Assembly (NCBI RefSeq): GCF_027923225.1
Contig: NZ_BSDI01000014.1
Location: 62,001-126,000, forward strand
Length of the DNA stretch: 64,000 nucleotides
From: Phytohabitans aurantiacus
Lineage (GTDB): Bacteria > Actinomycetota > Actinomycetes > Mycobacteriales > Micromonosporaceae
Reading direction: 5' to 3'
The translations under genes and the position numbers were made by a program. Each line of letters begins with the position of its first letter. The stretch's first letter is position 1. Positions 1 through 8,495 of this stretch are shown here, piece by piece. The notes under the pieces were generated by a model. That model saw only the letters and a program-made list of their open reading frames with translations, made no database searches and had not been told where the DNA came from.

Positions 1-1701
1 GCCGGGAGTGGGGACGGGCTCGTTGACCATGGGCACGTCGAGCACCGCCGGGCGGCGGGCCGCGATGGCGGCGCGGAGCGCCTCACCAAGGGCGGCAGCG
101 CTGTCCACTGTGTATCCGTCCGCGCCGCAGGCACGGCCGAAGGCGGCGAAATCCGGGCTGTACGGCGTGCCGTCCGGCCCGAGGAAGTCGCAGCCGTAGC
201 TGCGCCCGAAGTTCGCCGACTGGAGATCGGAGATGGTGCCGTGTGACCGGTTGTTCATGACCACGAAGATCACCGGCGCGCCCTGCTCGACCGCCATCGG
301 TACAGCTGGAAGCTGGGCGCCGAGGCCGCCGTCGCCGATCAGGGCGACCACCGTGCGGTCGGGTTCGGCGATCTGGACGCCGACCGCCGCCGCCGGGCCG
401 AAGCCCATCGTCGAGGCGCCGCCCGGGGTGATGAAGCGGCCGTCCTCGGGCAGTTCGTAGCACTGGGCCACGCCGTTCTTGTTCCACCCCACGTCGGTGA
501 CGAGGATGGCGTCGGGCGGGAGGATGGCGCGCAGGTCGGTCAGGATCCGTTCGGGCCGCAGCGGAAACCGCGTGCTGGTGCCGCGTTCCCGGCTCTCGGT
601 GAACAGGGTGCGGCGGGTCGCGGTGATGGTCTCGCGCAGCCCGGGCCGCGTCCGGGGCGTGGCCTGCCGGTCGCGGACGGCGGCGTCGATCGCCCGTACG
701 GCATCGGCCACGTCGGCGACGGCGCCGATGGTGACCGGGTAGTTGCGGCCGATCTCCGCCGGGTCGATGTCGATCTGGATGAGCTGGCCGGGCGGGAACT
801 GCCAGGTGTACCGGCGGTCCCACGAGCTGGCGTCGGTCTCGGCGAACCGGGTGGCCAGCGCCAGCACGACGTCCGCCTCGCGGGTGTACCGGTTGGTCAG
901 CTCCAGCCCCCAGAAGCCCGGCATGCCGAGCAGCAGCGGATGGCTGTCCGGCAGGGTTCCCTTGGCCATCAGCGAGTGGGCGACCGGGATGTCGACGTGC
1001 TCGACCAGGGAGCGCAGGGCGTCGAGGCCGGGGCCGCGCCGCAGGCCGCCGCCCAGGTACACGAGTGGGCGCTGGGCCGCCACGAGCAGGTCGGCGATCC
1101 GGCCGGCGACCTCGTGAGGCAGGGCGGGCCGCTCCGGGGTCGCGAGCGGGTAGCCGGTGTGCGTGCCGCGCGGCACCGGGCGCGAGAAGTGGTCCATCGG
1201 CACGCTGAGCAGTACCGCGCAGGGGCGTCCCGAGGTCGCGGTCCAGAACGCCCGCTCGGTGAACCGCGCCAGGTCGGCGGCCCGGTGCACCTGCCAGGCC
1301 CGCTTCACGAACGGCCGGTAGATGGCAGCCTGGTCGCCGTCGGCGTGCAGGTTCACCTCCTGGTGCGGGTGCCGGCCCCGGTAGTAGGACGGGACATCGC
1401 CGGTGATCGCCACCAGCGGCACCGAGTCCAGGGCGGCGGTCATCACGCCGGTGACCGCGTTGGTCATGCCGGGCCCGACGTGCAGCAGCACGACACCCGG
1501 CTTGCCGGTGGCGCGGGCGTACCCGTCGGCCGCGTGCGCGGCGGCCTGCTCGTGCCGGGCGATCACGAACCGGATGTCGCTGTGCCCCATCGCGTCCAGC
1601 AGGGCGATGTTGGTGTGCCCGCAGGTGCCGAAGACGTACTCGACGCCGTACGACTCGAGCTGCGCGACCATTGCCTCAGCCGCCGTGACCGTGTCGCTCA
1701 T
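1..1701 (-). CDS. Thiamine pyrophosphate-dependent enzyme (acetolactate synthase/decarboxylase family), C-terminus cut by window edge
   Basis: The frame is open from the ATG at 1701 to the window edge, so 567 codons are seen and the C-terminus is missing. The N-terminal TPP-binding domain has the cofactor-activating glutamate (Glu51, in ARHEQAAAHAADGYAR). The C-terminal cofactor motif is a GDGG near residue 455 followed by an NN about 26 residues later, as in acetolactate synthases and 2-keto-acid decarboxylases. The substrate cannot be told from sequence. The start overlaps the stop of the upstream aldehyde dehydrogenase (ATGA), so the two are one operon: a 2-keto acid may be decarboxylated here to an aldehyde that the partner oxidises. 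That pathway link is inference. Confidence 0.9.
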   Translation of the reverse strand, partial: MSDTVTAAEAMVAQLESYGVEYVFGTCGHTNIALLDAMGHSDIRFVIARHEQAAAHAADGYARATGKPGVVLLHVGPGMTNAVTGVMTAALDSVPLVAITGDVPSYYRGRHPHQEVNLHADGDQAAIYRPFVKRAWQVHRAADLARFTERAFWTATSGRPCAVLLSVPMDHFSRPVPRGTHTGYPLATPERPALPHEVAGRIADLLVAAQRPLVYLGGGLRRGPGLDALRSLVEHVDIPVAHSLMAKGTLPDSHPLLLGMPGFWGLELTNRYTREADVVLALATRFAETDASSWDRRYTWQFPPGQLIQIDIDPAEIGRNYPVTIGAVADVADAVRAIDAAVRDRQATPRTRPGLRETITATRRTLFTESRERGTSTRFPLRPERILTDLRAILPPDAILVTDVGWNKNGVAQCYELPEDGRFITPGGASTMGFGPAAAVGVQIAEPDRTVVALIGDGGLGAQLPAVPMAVEQGAPVIFVVMNNRSHGTISDLQSANFGRSYGCDFLGPDGTPYSPDFAAFGRACGADGYTVDSAAALGEALRAAIAARRPAVLDVPMVNEPVPTPG

Positions 1702-3161
1702 CGGGTGCCTTCCTGATCGCCGAACAGGGACATGCCGCGCAGCATGAGCGTCTTGACCACGGTGTAGTCGTCGATCATCCAGCGGGGCGACTCGCGGCCG
1801 AAGCCCGAATCCTTGACGCCGCCGAACGGGACGTGGTCGAGCCGGAAGTTCGACGAGCCGTTGACCACCAGCCCGCCCACCTCCAGCTCGCGCCAGGCCG
1901 TCACGATCCGGCGGACGTCGTTGGTGAACAGCCCCGCCTGCAGGCCGTACCGGCTGTCGTTGCAGGTGGCCACCACGGCGTCGAAGTCGTCGTAGGGCAG
2001 GACGCTGACCGCCGCGCCGAACACCTCGTCGCGGATCAGGCGGGCGTCCGGTGGCGGGGACGCGACCACCGTGGGGGCGACCGTCGCGCCGTCCCGGTGA
2101 CCGCCGGTCGTCACCGTCGCGCCGCTGGCGGCGGCCTCCGCCACCCACCCGACGACCCGTTCGGCCGCGCCGTCGTCGACCATCGACCCGACGTCGGTGG
2201 CGGGATCCAGCGGGTCGCCGACCGTCAGCTTCTTCACCTCACCGGTGAAGACCTCCACGAACTCCTCGTACCGGTCGCGGTGCACGTAGACCCGCTGCAC
2301 CGAGATGCAGCTCTGGCCCGAGTTGCTGTAGCCGGTGGCGGCGCAGGTGCGCGCCGCGAGGCCGATGTCGGCGTCTTCGCACACGATCGTGGCGGCGTTG
2401 CCGCCCAGCTCCATGACCAGCCGCTTGGCGCCCGCCGCGCGGGCCACCGCCGCTCCGGTGGACACGCTGCCGGTAAAACTGATCACGCCGACCTCCGGCG
2501 CCGCGCACAGCTCGCCGCCGAGCCGCCCGTCGCCGTGCAGGACCTGGACCGCCTCCGGTGGCATCCCCGCGTCGAGGAGCAACGCGACGATCGCGGTCGA
2601 GGCGGCGGGAGCCTGCGGCGGCGGCTTGACGATGGTCGTGTTGCCGGCCGCGAACGCGGCACCCAGCTTGTGGGCGAGCAGGTTCGCCGGGGCGTTGAAC
2701 GGTGTGATCGCCAGGGTTACGCCCACCGGTGCGCGGTGCGTGAACGCGGTGGTACCCACACCCCGCGCCCAGCCGGCGACCGGCAGCACCTCGCCGCCGA
2801 TCCGCCGGGCCTCGGCGGCGCAGACGGCGAACGTGTCGGCCACCCGGTCGATCTCGCCCCGACCGTCCTTGACCGGCTTGCCGAGCTCCAGCGCCAGCAA
2901 GCGGGCCAGAGCGTCCCGCCGTTCGGTGGCGGTGGCCGCCGCCCGCTCCAGCACTGCGGCGCGCGCGGCCGGTGACAGCCGGGCCACCGCCTTGGCACCG
3001 TGCCGCGCGTACGCCAGCGCGGCTCGCACGTCGGTCCCGTCGGCCTGCCGTGCGGTGCTGACGTCCCGACGGACCCAGGGACCGTGCCGGGCAAGCCGCG
3101 TGCCGCCGCCGCGCCAGTCGCCGGCGACGAGGCAACCGACTTCGATGAGGTCGTCAAGCAT
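1698..3161 (-). CDS. NAD(P)+-dependent aldehyde dehydrogenase
   Basis: A 487-residue ALDH-superfamily protein of normal length. The general base (Glu251 in MELGG) and nucleophile (Cys285 in SGQSC) are present with the usual 34-residue spacing. The frame is open further upstream, but the ATG at 3161 is chosen because GGGGAG lies about 6 nt before it and homologous sequence begins there. It is the first gene of a two-gene operon with the TPP enzyme (4-nt overlap) and is divergent from the CoA-transferase operon across about 130 bp. Probable role: oxidation of a semialdehyde or aldehyde intermediate; the substrate is unknown. Confidence 0.93.
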   Translation of the reverse strand: MLDDLIEVGCLVAGDWRGGGTRLARHGPWVRRDVSTARQADGTDVRAALAYARHGAKAVARLSPAARAAVLERAAATATERRDALARLLALELGKPVKDGRGEIDRVADTFAVCAAEARRIGGEVLPVAGWARGVGTTAFTHRAPVGVTLAITPFNAPANLLAHKLGAAFAAGNTTIVKPPPQAPAASTAIVALLLDAGMPPEAVQVLHGDGRLGGELCAAPEVGVISFTGSVSTGAAVARAAGAKRLVMELGGNAATIVCEDADIGLAARTCAATGYSNSGQSCISVQRVYVHRDRYEEFVEVFTGEVKKLTVGDPLDPATDVGSMVDDGAAERVVGWVAEAAASGATVTTGGHRDGATVAPTVVASPPPDARLIRDEVFGAAVSVLPYDDFDAVVATCNDSRYGLQAGLFTNDVRRIVTAWRELEVGGLVVNGSSNFRLDHVPFGGVKDSGFGRESPRWMIDDYTVVKTLMLRGMSLFGDQEGTR

Positions 3162-3295
3162 CGACCGCTCCCCTGACTGCTGAACCACTAAGTGGCCCAT
3201 CTGGACCGTTGTGCGGACTGGGTGTAACGTACGGCGGCGAGGTCACCCTGGCAATAGGTGGTTCCGAAACAGTCACCGCGAGGCGAGGGGCACGC

Positions 3296-4465
3296 ATGGA
3301 AGACCGACCGTTGCACGGCGTACGGGTCCTCGACCTGACCAACGTGCTGGCGGGTCCGTACTGCAGCTACCAACTGATGCTCCTCGGAGCCGAAGTAGTC
3401 AAGATCGAGAAGCCGCGCCACGGCGATCTCGCCCGCCGGCTCGGGCCCGAGCCCGCGCTCAACGACGCCGGCATCGGCGCGTCCTTCCTGGCGCAGAACG
3501 CCGGCAAGAAGTCGGTCGAGCTCGACCTCAAGGAGCCAGCGGACCGGGCCGCCTTCGACCGGCTCCTGGCCGGCGCGGACGTCCTGCTGGAGAACTTCCG
3601 CGCGGGCGTGCTGGAACGCATGGGCTACGGCTGGGAGGCGCTGCACCGCACCAATCCCCGGCTGGTCTACTGCGCCATCTCCGGCTTCGGGCAGGCCGGC
3701 CCGATGAGCGGGGCGCCGGCGTATGACCAGATCATCCAGGGGCTGTCAGGGATGATGAGCATCACCGGTACCCCCGAGACGGCGCCGCTGCGGGTCGGGT
3801 TCCCGGTCTGCGACTCGGTGGGCGGCCTGGTCGCCGCGATGGCGATCTGCGCCGCCCTCGCCGGCCGGGCACGCACCGGCGAAGGCGTCTTCCTCGACGT
3901 GTCCATGTTGGAGTCATCCCTGTCGGCCATGGGCTGGGCCGCCTCGAACTACGTCGTCAGCGATGTGCGGCCGGAGCCGATGGGGGACCAGAACGCCACC
4001 GCCGCGCCGTCGGGCACCTTCGACGCGGCCGACGGACCGCTCAACATCGCCGCGAACCGGCAGGAACAGTTCGAGACCCTGTGCCGTCTCATCGACCGGC
4101 CCGACCTCGTCACCGACGAACGCTTCGCCGACCGCGAGGCGCGCAAGGCGAACCGTTCCGCTCTGAACCGCGAGATCAACGTGGCGCTGGGAAGCCGTCC
4201 CGCGCTGGAATGGGAGCGGCTGCTGTCCACGGCGGGCGTTCCGGCGGCACGGATCCTCACCGTTCCCCAGGCCGTCGAGCTGGAGCAGTTGCGAGCCCGC
4301 GGCTACTTCACCGACCTGCCGTTTCCCGGCCACCCGGATCGCACGTTGCGGGCCAGTGGCAACGGCGTACACCTGAACGGCGCCCCGCTGCGGCCGGTCT
4401 CACCGCCACCGCTGTTGGGCGAACACAACGCCGAGTTCGAGACCGCCGAGGTGACCACGCCATGA
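3296..4465 (+). CDS. CaiB/BaiF family (family III) CoA-transferase
   Basis: A 389-residue family III CoA-transferase, which moves CoA between carboxylic acids through an aspartyl-CoA intermediate. The N-terminus reads VRVLDLTNVLAGPYC, typical of the family. Asp144 in AYDQIIQ matches the position of the catalytic aspartate. The open frame begins at 3209, but the ATG at 3296 has a GAGGGG just upstream and matches the usual N-terminus. It overlaps the next gene (ATGA), a citrate-synthase-like lyase, so it may make the acyl-CoA (citryl-CoA or similar) which that lyase cleaves. The donor and acceptor acids are inferred only from context. Confidence 0.92.
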   Translation: MEDRPLHGVRVLDLTNVLAGPYCSYQLMLLGAEVVKIEKPRHGDLARRLGPEPALNDAGIGASFLAQNAGKKSVELDLKEPADRAAFDRLLAGADVLLENFRAGVLERMGYGWEALHRTNPRLVYCAISGFGQAGPMSGAPAYDQIIQGLSGMMSITGTPETAPLRVGFPVCDSVGGLVAAMAICAALAGRARTGEGVFLDVSMLESSLSAMGWAASNYVVSDVRPEPMGDQNATAAPSGTFDAADGPLNIAANRQEQFETLCRLIDRPDLVTDERFADREARKANRSALNREINVALGSRPALEWERLLSTAGVPAARILTVPQAVELEQLRARGYFTDLPFPGHPDRTLRASGNGVHLNGAPLRPVSPPPLLGEHNAEFETAEVTTP

Positions 4466-5292
4466 GCGACAGCCCAATGCCGCCCACCGTCCAGGACGTG
4501 GCCGACTGGTGGGCCACGGCGGTCTCGCGCGTCGAACCCGACGTGATCGAGCTGCGTGGCCGCCCGGTCCAGGAAATCATCGGAGGCATGAGCTTCGTCG
4601 CGGTCATCTGGCTGCTGCTGCGCGGCGAACCGCCGACACCCGCACAGGAAAAGCTCCTCGAGGTCGCGCTCGTGTCCAGTGTGGACCACGGCCCGCACGC
4701 GCCTTCGATCGCGGTCGCTCGCATCGCCGCGACCTGCGGCATCGGCTTGAACAACGCCGTCGCCAGCGCGGTGAACACGTTGGGCGACGTGCACGGCGGC
4801 GCGGGCGAGCAGTGCATGCGGATGCTCGCCGAGGTCGCCGCCCGCGCCGAGACCGGCGAACCGGTCGAGCGCGCCGCGTCGTCGGTCGTCGCGAAGTGGC
4901 GTGCCCGCTCGCGGTACCTGCCGGGGTACGGGCACCGGTTCCACACCGTCGACCCGCGCAGGGACCCGCTGTTGCGTCACGTCGAAGAGGCGGTCGCGGA
5001 CGGCACCGTGGCCGGCGGCTACCTGCGCGCCGCGGTCGCCGTCGAGCAGATCCTCGCGACCGGACGGGCCCGACCCGTACCCATCAATGTGGACGGTTGC
5101 ACCGCCGTCATCTACGGGGAACTCGGATTCGCCCCGCCGCTCGCCCGCGGCCTGTTCGTACTGAGCCGCAGCGTCGGGATCCTCGCGCACGCCTGGGAGG
5201 AGACCGGCCAAGGGCGCCGCAACAAGGGCCCGATCCCACCATCCATCACGCCGACCTACCTACCAGGGAGCGGGCATGCCCTTGAGACGTAG
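4462..5292 (+). CDS. Citryl-CoA lyase / citrate synthase-fold protein
   Basis: A 276-residue protein of the short citrate-synthase superfamily (citryl-CoA lyase type, like the C-terminal part of ATP-citrate lyase), well below the roughly 370-430 residues of a true citrate synthase. Visible signatures are DHGPHAPSIAVARIAATCG, the glycine-rich VHGGAGEQC and the active-site-like PGYGHRFHTVDPR. The family cleaves (or forms) 3-hydroxy-acyl-CoAs such as citryl-CoA to acetyl-CoA and oxaloacetate. Translation is coupled to the CoA-transferase by a 4-nt overlap and the gene runs 17 nt into the ThuA gene. The exact substrate is uncertain. Confidence 0.85.
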   Translation: MSDSPMPPTVQDVADWWATAVSRVEPDVIELRGRPVQEIIGGMSFVAVIWLLLRGEPPTPAQEKLLEVALVSSVDHGPHAPSIAVARIAATCGIGLNNAVASAVNTLGDVHGGAGEQCMRMLAEVAARAETGEPVERAASSVVAKWRARSRYLPGYGHRFHTVDPRRDPLLRHVEEAVADGTVAGGYLRAAVAVEQILATGRARPVPINVDGCTAVIYGELGFAPPLARGLFVLSRSVGILAHAWEETGQGRRNKGPIPPSITPTYLPGSGHALET

Positions 5293-6247
5293 CACGATCC
5301 TCAACACCGCGTTCGGCGCCGCGATTGCGGCGGCCGCCATGCTGCTGACCACGTCGATCCCCAGCGCGGCCGAGAAGCCGGCTGATGTGGGCTCCGCGCG
5401 GAACCTCGGAAACCCCGACTACGGCGTCTGTCGCGGCGTCGATCCCGACTGCTACCACGACTGGGGCAACTTCGACCCAGCCACCGACGGATACCGCGTG
5501 CTGGTCTACAGCCGCACCGCCGGCCCGCGCCACGCCCACCTCGGTCCGGCCCTTCCCGCCGGGCTCAACCCGCCGCTGACACCCGCCCACGCCGCGCAGA
5601 ACGCGCTCGTCAAGCTGGGCGCCGCCAACAACTTCGCCGTCGACTGGACCGAGGACGTCACCCAACTCTCCTCACCGTCGCGGCTGTTCCGCTACAACGC
5701 GGTCATCTTCATGAGCACCACCCGCGACACCCTCGACGACCCGGCACAGACGGCGCTGCGCCAGTACATCCGGGGCGGCGGGGGATTCGTCGGCATCCAC
5801 AACGCGTTCGGCACCGAGTACAACTGGGAGTGGTATGAGGGCCTGCTCGGCGGCGCCAACTACTACGACCACGGGCGCAACCAGCCCGGCACCGTGGTGA
5901 CGACGAGCCGGCGGGACGCCTCGACCGCCGGTCTGCCGGCCCGCTGGCAGTTCACGGACGAGTGGTACAACCTGGTGCCCTTCCCCAGCCGGGTCCGGAT
6001 CCTCGCCAGCGTCGACGAGTCCACCCTGCCCGAGGGACCGGCCGGCGGCATGGGTCACCCCGGTCACGGCCGCGACCACCCGGTCTCGTGGTGCCAGTAC
6101 TACGACGGCGGCCGCTCCTGGCTCACCACCCTCGGACACGCCGTGGAGGCGTGGACCGACACGCCGACCACCGGAGACGAGTACTTCCTGCGCCACGTGC
6201 TCGGCGGCATAGAATCCGCCATGGGCCGCAAGCCGTTCTGCCGGTGA
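5276..6247 (+). CDS. Secreted ThuA-domain protein
   Basis: 323 residues with a clear Sec signal peptide (positive start, alanine-rich core, PSAAEK near residue 31), so the product is exported. The mature part is a ThuA-like class I glutamine-amidotransferase fold: VLVYSRTAG start, YIRGGGGFVGIHNAFG loop, WEWYEGLLGG and a late VSWCQYYDGGRSWLTTLGH. ThuA-type proteins are linked to sugar or trehalose use, but many are uncharacterised. It overlaps the lyase by 17 nt and the permease by 4 nt (GTGA), so it belongs to the operon, although its enzymatic part is not obvious. Function in this context is unknown. Confidence 0.85.
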   Translation: MPLRRSTILNTAFGAAIAAAAMLLTTSIPSAAEKPADVGSARNLGNPDYGVCRGVDPDCYHDWGNFDPATDGYRVLVYSRTAGPRHAHLGPALPAGLNPPLTPAHAAQNALVKLGAANNFAVDWTEDVTQLSSPSRLFRYNAVIFMSTTRDTLDDPAQTALRQYIRGGGGFVGIHNAFGTEYNWEWYEGLLGGANYYDHGRNQPGTVVTTSRRDASTAGLPARWQFTDEWYNLVPFPSRVRILASVDESTLPEGPAGGMGHPGHGRDHPVSWCQYYDGGRSWLTTLGHAVEAWTDTPTTGDEYFLRHVLGGIESAMGRKPFCR

Positions 6248-7542
6248 CCGGTACCGCCTGGGCCGCCGTCGCGGTCTTCGCGGTCGCCTATCTACTGATC
6301 GCCACCGAGAAGATCCATCGCGTCGCCGCCGCCCTCGGCGGCGGCGCGATCATGCTGCTCATCGGAGCCACCGACGCCGACAACGCGTTCTTCTCCGGAG
6401 ACGCCGGCATCGACTGGAACGTCATCTTCCTGCTCGTCGGGATGATGCTCATCGTCGCCGTCCTCAAACGCACCGGCGTGTTCGAGTACCTGGCCCTGTG
6501 GGCCACCAAACGCGCCAAGGGCCGCCCCTTCCGCGCGATGGTCCTGCTGGTACTGGTCACCGCGTTCGTGTCCGCGTTCCTGGACAACGTGACCACCGTG
6601 CTGCTGATCGCCCCGGTCACGTTCCTCGTCTGCGAACGCCTCGGCGCGCCGGTGGCGCCCTTTCTGATCGCCGAGGTGCTGGCCTCGAACATCGGCGGCA
6701 CGGCCACGTTGATCGGTGACCCGCCGAACATCATCATCGCCAGCCGCGCAGGCTTGTCCTACAACGACTTTCTCGTACACCTGACCCCGATCGTCGCGGT
6801 ACTGCTGGCCGTGTTCGTCGGGCTGTGCCGGATCCTGTTTCGCTCGGCGTTCCGGTACGACCCGGAGCGAGCCGCGGCGATCGCCGCCCTGCGCGAGCGC
6901 GACGCGATCCGCGACCGGCGCCTCCTGATCGTCAGCATGGCCGTGCTCGTCGTCGTGACGGCCGCGTTCGTCCTGCACACCGCGCTGCACCTGGAGCCCT
7001 CGGTGGTCGCGATCGCCGGCGGGCTGGTGCTGCTCGCCCTGTCTCGCCTCGACGCGGCCGAGGTGGCCCAGGACGTAGAGTGGGAGACGCTCGCGTTCTT
7101 CGCGGGCCTGTTCGTCATGGTCGGCGCCCTGGTCAACACCGGCGTCATCGACGAGATCTCGCACGCCGCCGCGGACGCCACCGAAGGCCGGCTGTTCTTC
7201 GCCTCCATGATGCTGCTGTGGGGATCGGCGGCACTGTCGGCCGTCGTCGACAACATCCCCTACGTCGCGACAATGACGCCGGTGGTCGCCGAAATGGTCA
7301 ACAGCAACGGCGACACCAGCCAGTCGCGGGTGCTGTGGTGGGCTCTGGCGCTCGGCGCGGACCTCGGCGGCAACGCCACGGCGGTCGGCGCGTCCGCGAA
7401 CGTGGTCGTGCTCGGCATCGCCGAACGCGCCGGCAAGCCCATCACCTTCTGGCAGTTCACCAAGTACGGCCTGGTCGTCACGGTAGTCACCGTCGCAGTC
7501 ACAGTGCCGTACCTGTGGCTCCGCTACTTCGCCCTGGCCTAA
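6244..7542 (+). CDS. ArsB/NhaD/SLC13-type membrane transporter
   Basis: 432 residues, mostly hydrophobic, about ten or more membrane segments. The paired family motifs are visible: AFLDNVTTVLLIAPVTF with GGTATLIGDPPNIIIASR in the first half, and a matching second-half repeat around VVDNIPYVATMTPV and GGNATAVGASANVV. This is the ion-transporter superfamily of arsenite, Na+/H+ and dicarboxylate/citrate carriers. No arsenic genes are nearby; the CoA-transferase and citryl-CoA lyase upstream favour an organic-acid carrier. The GTG start overlaps the ThuA stop (GTGA). A hairpin follows the stop. Confidence 0.88.
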   Translation: MTGTAWAAVAVFAVAYLLIATEKIHRVAAALGGGAIMLLIGATDADNAFFSGDAGIDWNVIFLLVGMMLIVAVLKRTGVFEYLALWATKRAKGRPFRAMVLLVLVTAFVSAFLDNVTTVLLIAPVTFLVCERLGAPVAPFLIAEVLASNIGGTATLIGDPPNIIIASRAGLSYNDFLVHLTPIVAVLLAVFVGLCRILFRSAFRYDPERAAAIAALRERDAIRDRRLLIVSMAVLVVVTAAFVLHTALHLEPSVVAIAGGLVLLALSRLDAAEVAQDVEWETLAFFAGLFVMVGALVNTGVIDEISHAAADATEGRLFFASMMLLWGSAALSAVVDNIPYVATMTPVVAEMVNSNGDTSQSRVLWWALALGADLGGNATAVGASANVVVLGIAERAGKPITFWQFTKYGLVVTVVTVAVTVPYLWLRYFALA

Positions 7543-7556
7543 CGCCCCACCACCCC

Positions 7557-7580
7557 GCTGCCGCGCCCTCGCGCGGCGGC
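7557..7580 (+). terminator. Hairpin after the organic-acid operon
   Basis: GCCGCGC, a CCTC loop and GCGCGGC form a 7-bp perfect stem that extends to about 10 bp with one wobble pair. It starts 15 nt after the transporter stop. No T-run follows, as is common for high-GC actinomycete terminators. Confidence 0.55.
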
Positions 7581-7591
7581 CTCCTGCCGCC

Positions 7592-7678
7592 GATCAAGGG
7601 CGAATGCACGTGGTTGGATCTCTTTTCCGCGTGCGTTTGCCCTTGATCGATGCACATGCCCTTGATCGACGGGCGCGG
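7592..7678 (+). repeat. Repeat family A, copy 1
   Basis: An imperfect hairpin: GATCAAGGGCGAATGCACG faces CGTGCGTTTGCCCTTGATC across about 21 nt, followed by a third arm ending in CCCTTGATCGACGG. Nearly identical to copy 4 beyond the far end of the NRPS cluster. Confidence 0.9.
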
Positions 7679-7783
7679 ACACGTCGGCCGGCAGGCGCAT
7701 GGGCGCGGTCGCGCGCAGGCAGATCGCCACAGTCGCCTCCCGCGAAAGGCCGATGTGGATGGACAGCCCAAGACCGGGACCTT

Positions 7784-7844
7784 GGGCTACCGCGACGGCC
7801 GTCGCGGGCGATGCCGTTGCTCCCGCGGCCTCGCCCTCCGCGTC
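7784..7844 (-). repeat. Repeat family B, copy 1
   Basis: About 60 bp; read on the minus strand it has the family core GAGGCCGCGGGAGC and the tail CGTCGCGGTAGC. It faces copy 2 across about 28 nt, so the pair could form a long cruciform. Confidence 0.9.
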
Positions 7845-7872
7845 ATCACGACCCACGGGGATGATTGTGAAT

Positions 7873-7933
7873 CGCGGCGGGTGAGGCCGCGGGAGCAGCG
7901 CGCATTGAGCACGGCGGACGTCGCGGTAGCTCA
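7873..7933 (+). repeat. Repeat family B, copy 2
   Basis: Plus-strand copy with GGGTGAGGCCGCGGGAGC and GACGTCGCGGTAGC; inverted relative to copy 1. Confidence 0.9.
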
Positions 7934-7969
7934 GACCTCGGTCCTGGATCTGAACGTGCCCCAAGCCTC

Positions 7970-8053
7970 GCCGATCAAGGGCCTTCGCATGGATCAAGGG
8001 CGTATGCACGCGGTTTAGCGATCCAACCACGTGCATTCGTCCTTGATCGGCGG
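7970..8053 (-). repeat. Repeat family A, copy 2
   Basis: Reverse-orientation copy of family A, including the extra GATCAAGGGC arm and ATCCAACCACGTGCATTCG. Followed by GGCGACACGCCGT, a short hairpin also seen after copy 3. Confidence 0.85.
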
Positions 8054-8101
8054 AATCGGCGCGGCGACACGCCGTGTTGGGCTGGCCTGGGGGCGGACGC
8101 G

Positions 8102-8146
8102 GCGCGGAGAAGAGATCCAACCACGTGCGTTCGCCCTTGATCGGCG
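8102..8146 (-). repeat. Repeat family A, copy 3 (partial)
   Basis: Half of the element only (GAGATCCAACCACGTGCG then CGCCCTTGATCGGCG); the far arm is missing. Confidence 0.8.
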
Positions 8147-8240
8147 TGTACGGCGTGGCGAGACGCCGTCACGGGCGGGCGGCGGCGTCGGGGGAGATGG
8201 CCGGCGCGGCGGGGTGTGGCGTGGCGCGTGTTGACGGGGT

Positions 8241-8495
8241 CTAGCTGGCGGTCGGGGGGAGGTGGGCGATGATTTGGTCGATCGTGAGGGAGCGGAGGTC
8301 GGTGGTGCCCAGGTCGAGTTCGACGCCGTACGCGGACTCGACGGCGTCGATCAGGCGTAGCCAGCCCAGCGAGTCCAGGCCGAGGTCGTAGAGCGCCACG
8401 CCACCGGCGAGCGCCTCGGTGGCGGGCACGGCGCCGGCGGTCGCCTCGCTGATCAGGGTGGCCACCGACTGGCGGAGCTCGGATCGGTCGGTCAT
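8241..8495 (-). CDS. Stand-alone acyl/peptidyl carrier protein
   Basis: 84 residues, a single phosphopantetheine-binding domain with the attachment serine in LGLDSLG. Start at 8495 (MTDRSEL) overlaps the stop of the upstream NRPS gene by 4 nt; the longer open frame upstream is a shadow of that gene. As the last gene of the ligase/NRPS operon it probably receives a starter or side acid activated by the ligase, but that pairing is inference. It could equally be a donor for the free condensation domain of the divergent operon. Confidence 0.88.
   Translation of the reverse strand: MTDRSELRQSVATLISEATAGAVPATEALAGGVALYDLGLDSLGWLRLIDAVESAYGVELDLGTTDLRSLTIDQIIAHLPPTAS

Larger units (their letters stand above)
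7543..8240. other. Gene-free, repeat-packed convergent gap
   Basis: About 700 bp between two convergent operons. It holds a terminator-like hairpin, three copies of repeat family A and an inverted pair of repeat family B. Open frames here fall inside repeats and none has a ribosome site with recognisable protein sequence, so I call no gene. Confidence 0.8.

Noticed and set aside
6244..7542. Arsenite efflux pump (ArsB)
   Set aside because: No arsR, arsC or arsenic genes nearby; operon partners are organic-acid enzymes.
7539..8120. 193-codon minus-strand frame in the repeat gap
   Set aside because: It is built from A and B repeats; the same phrases appear at other repeat copies, and there is no ribosome site.
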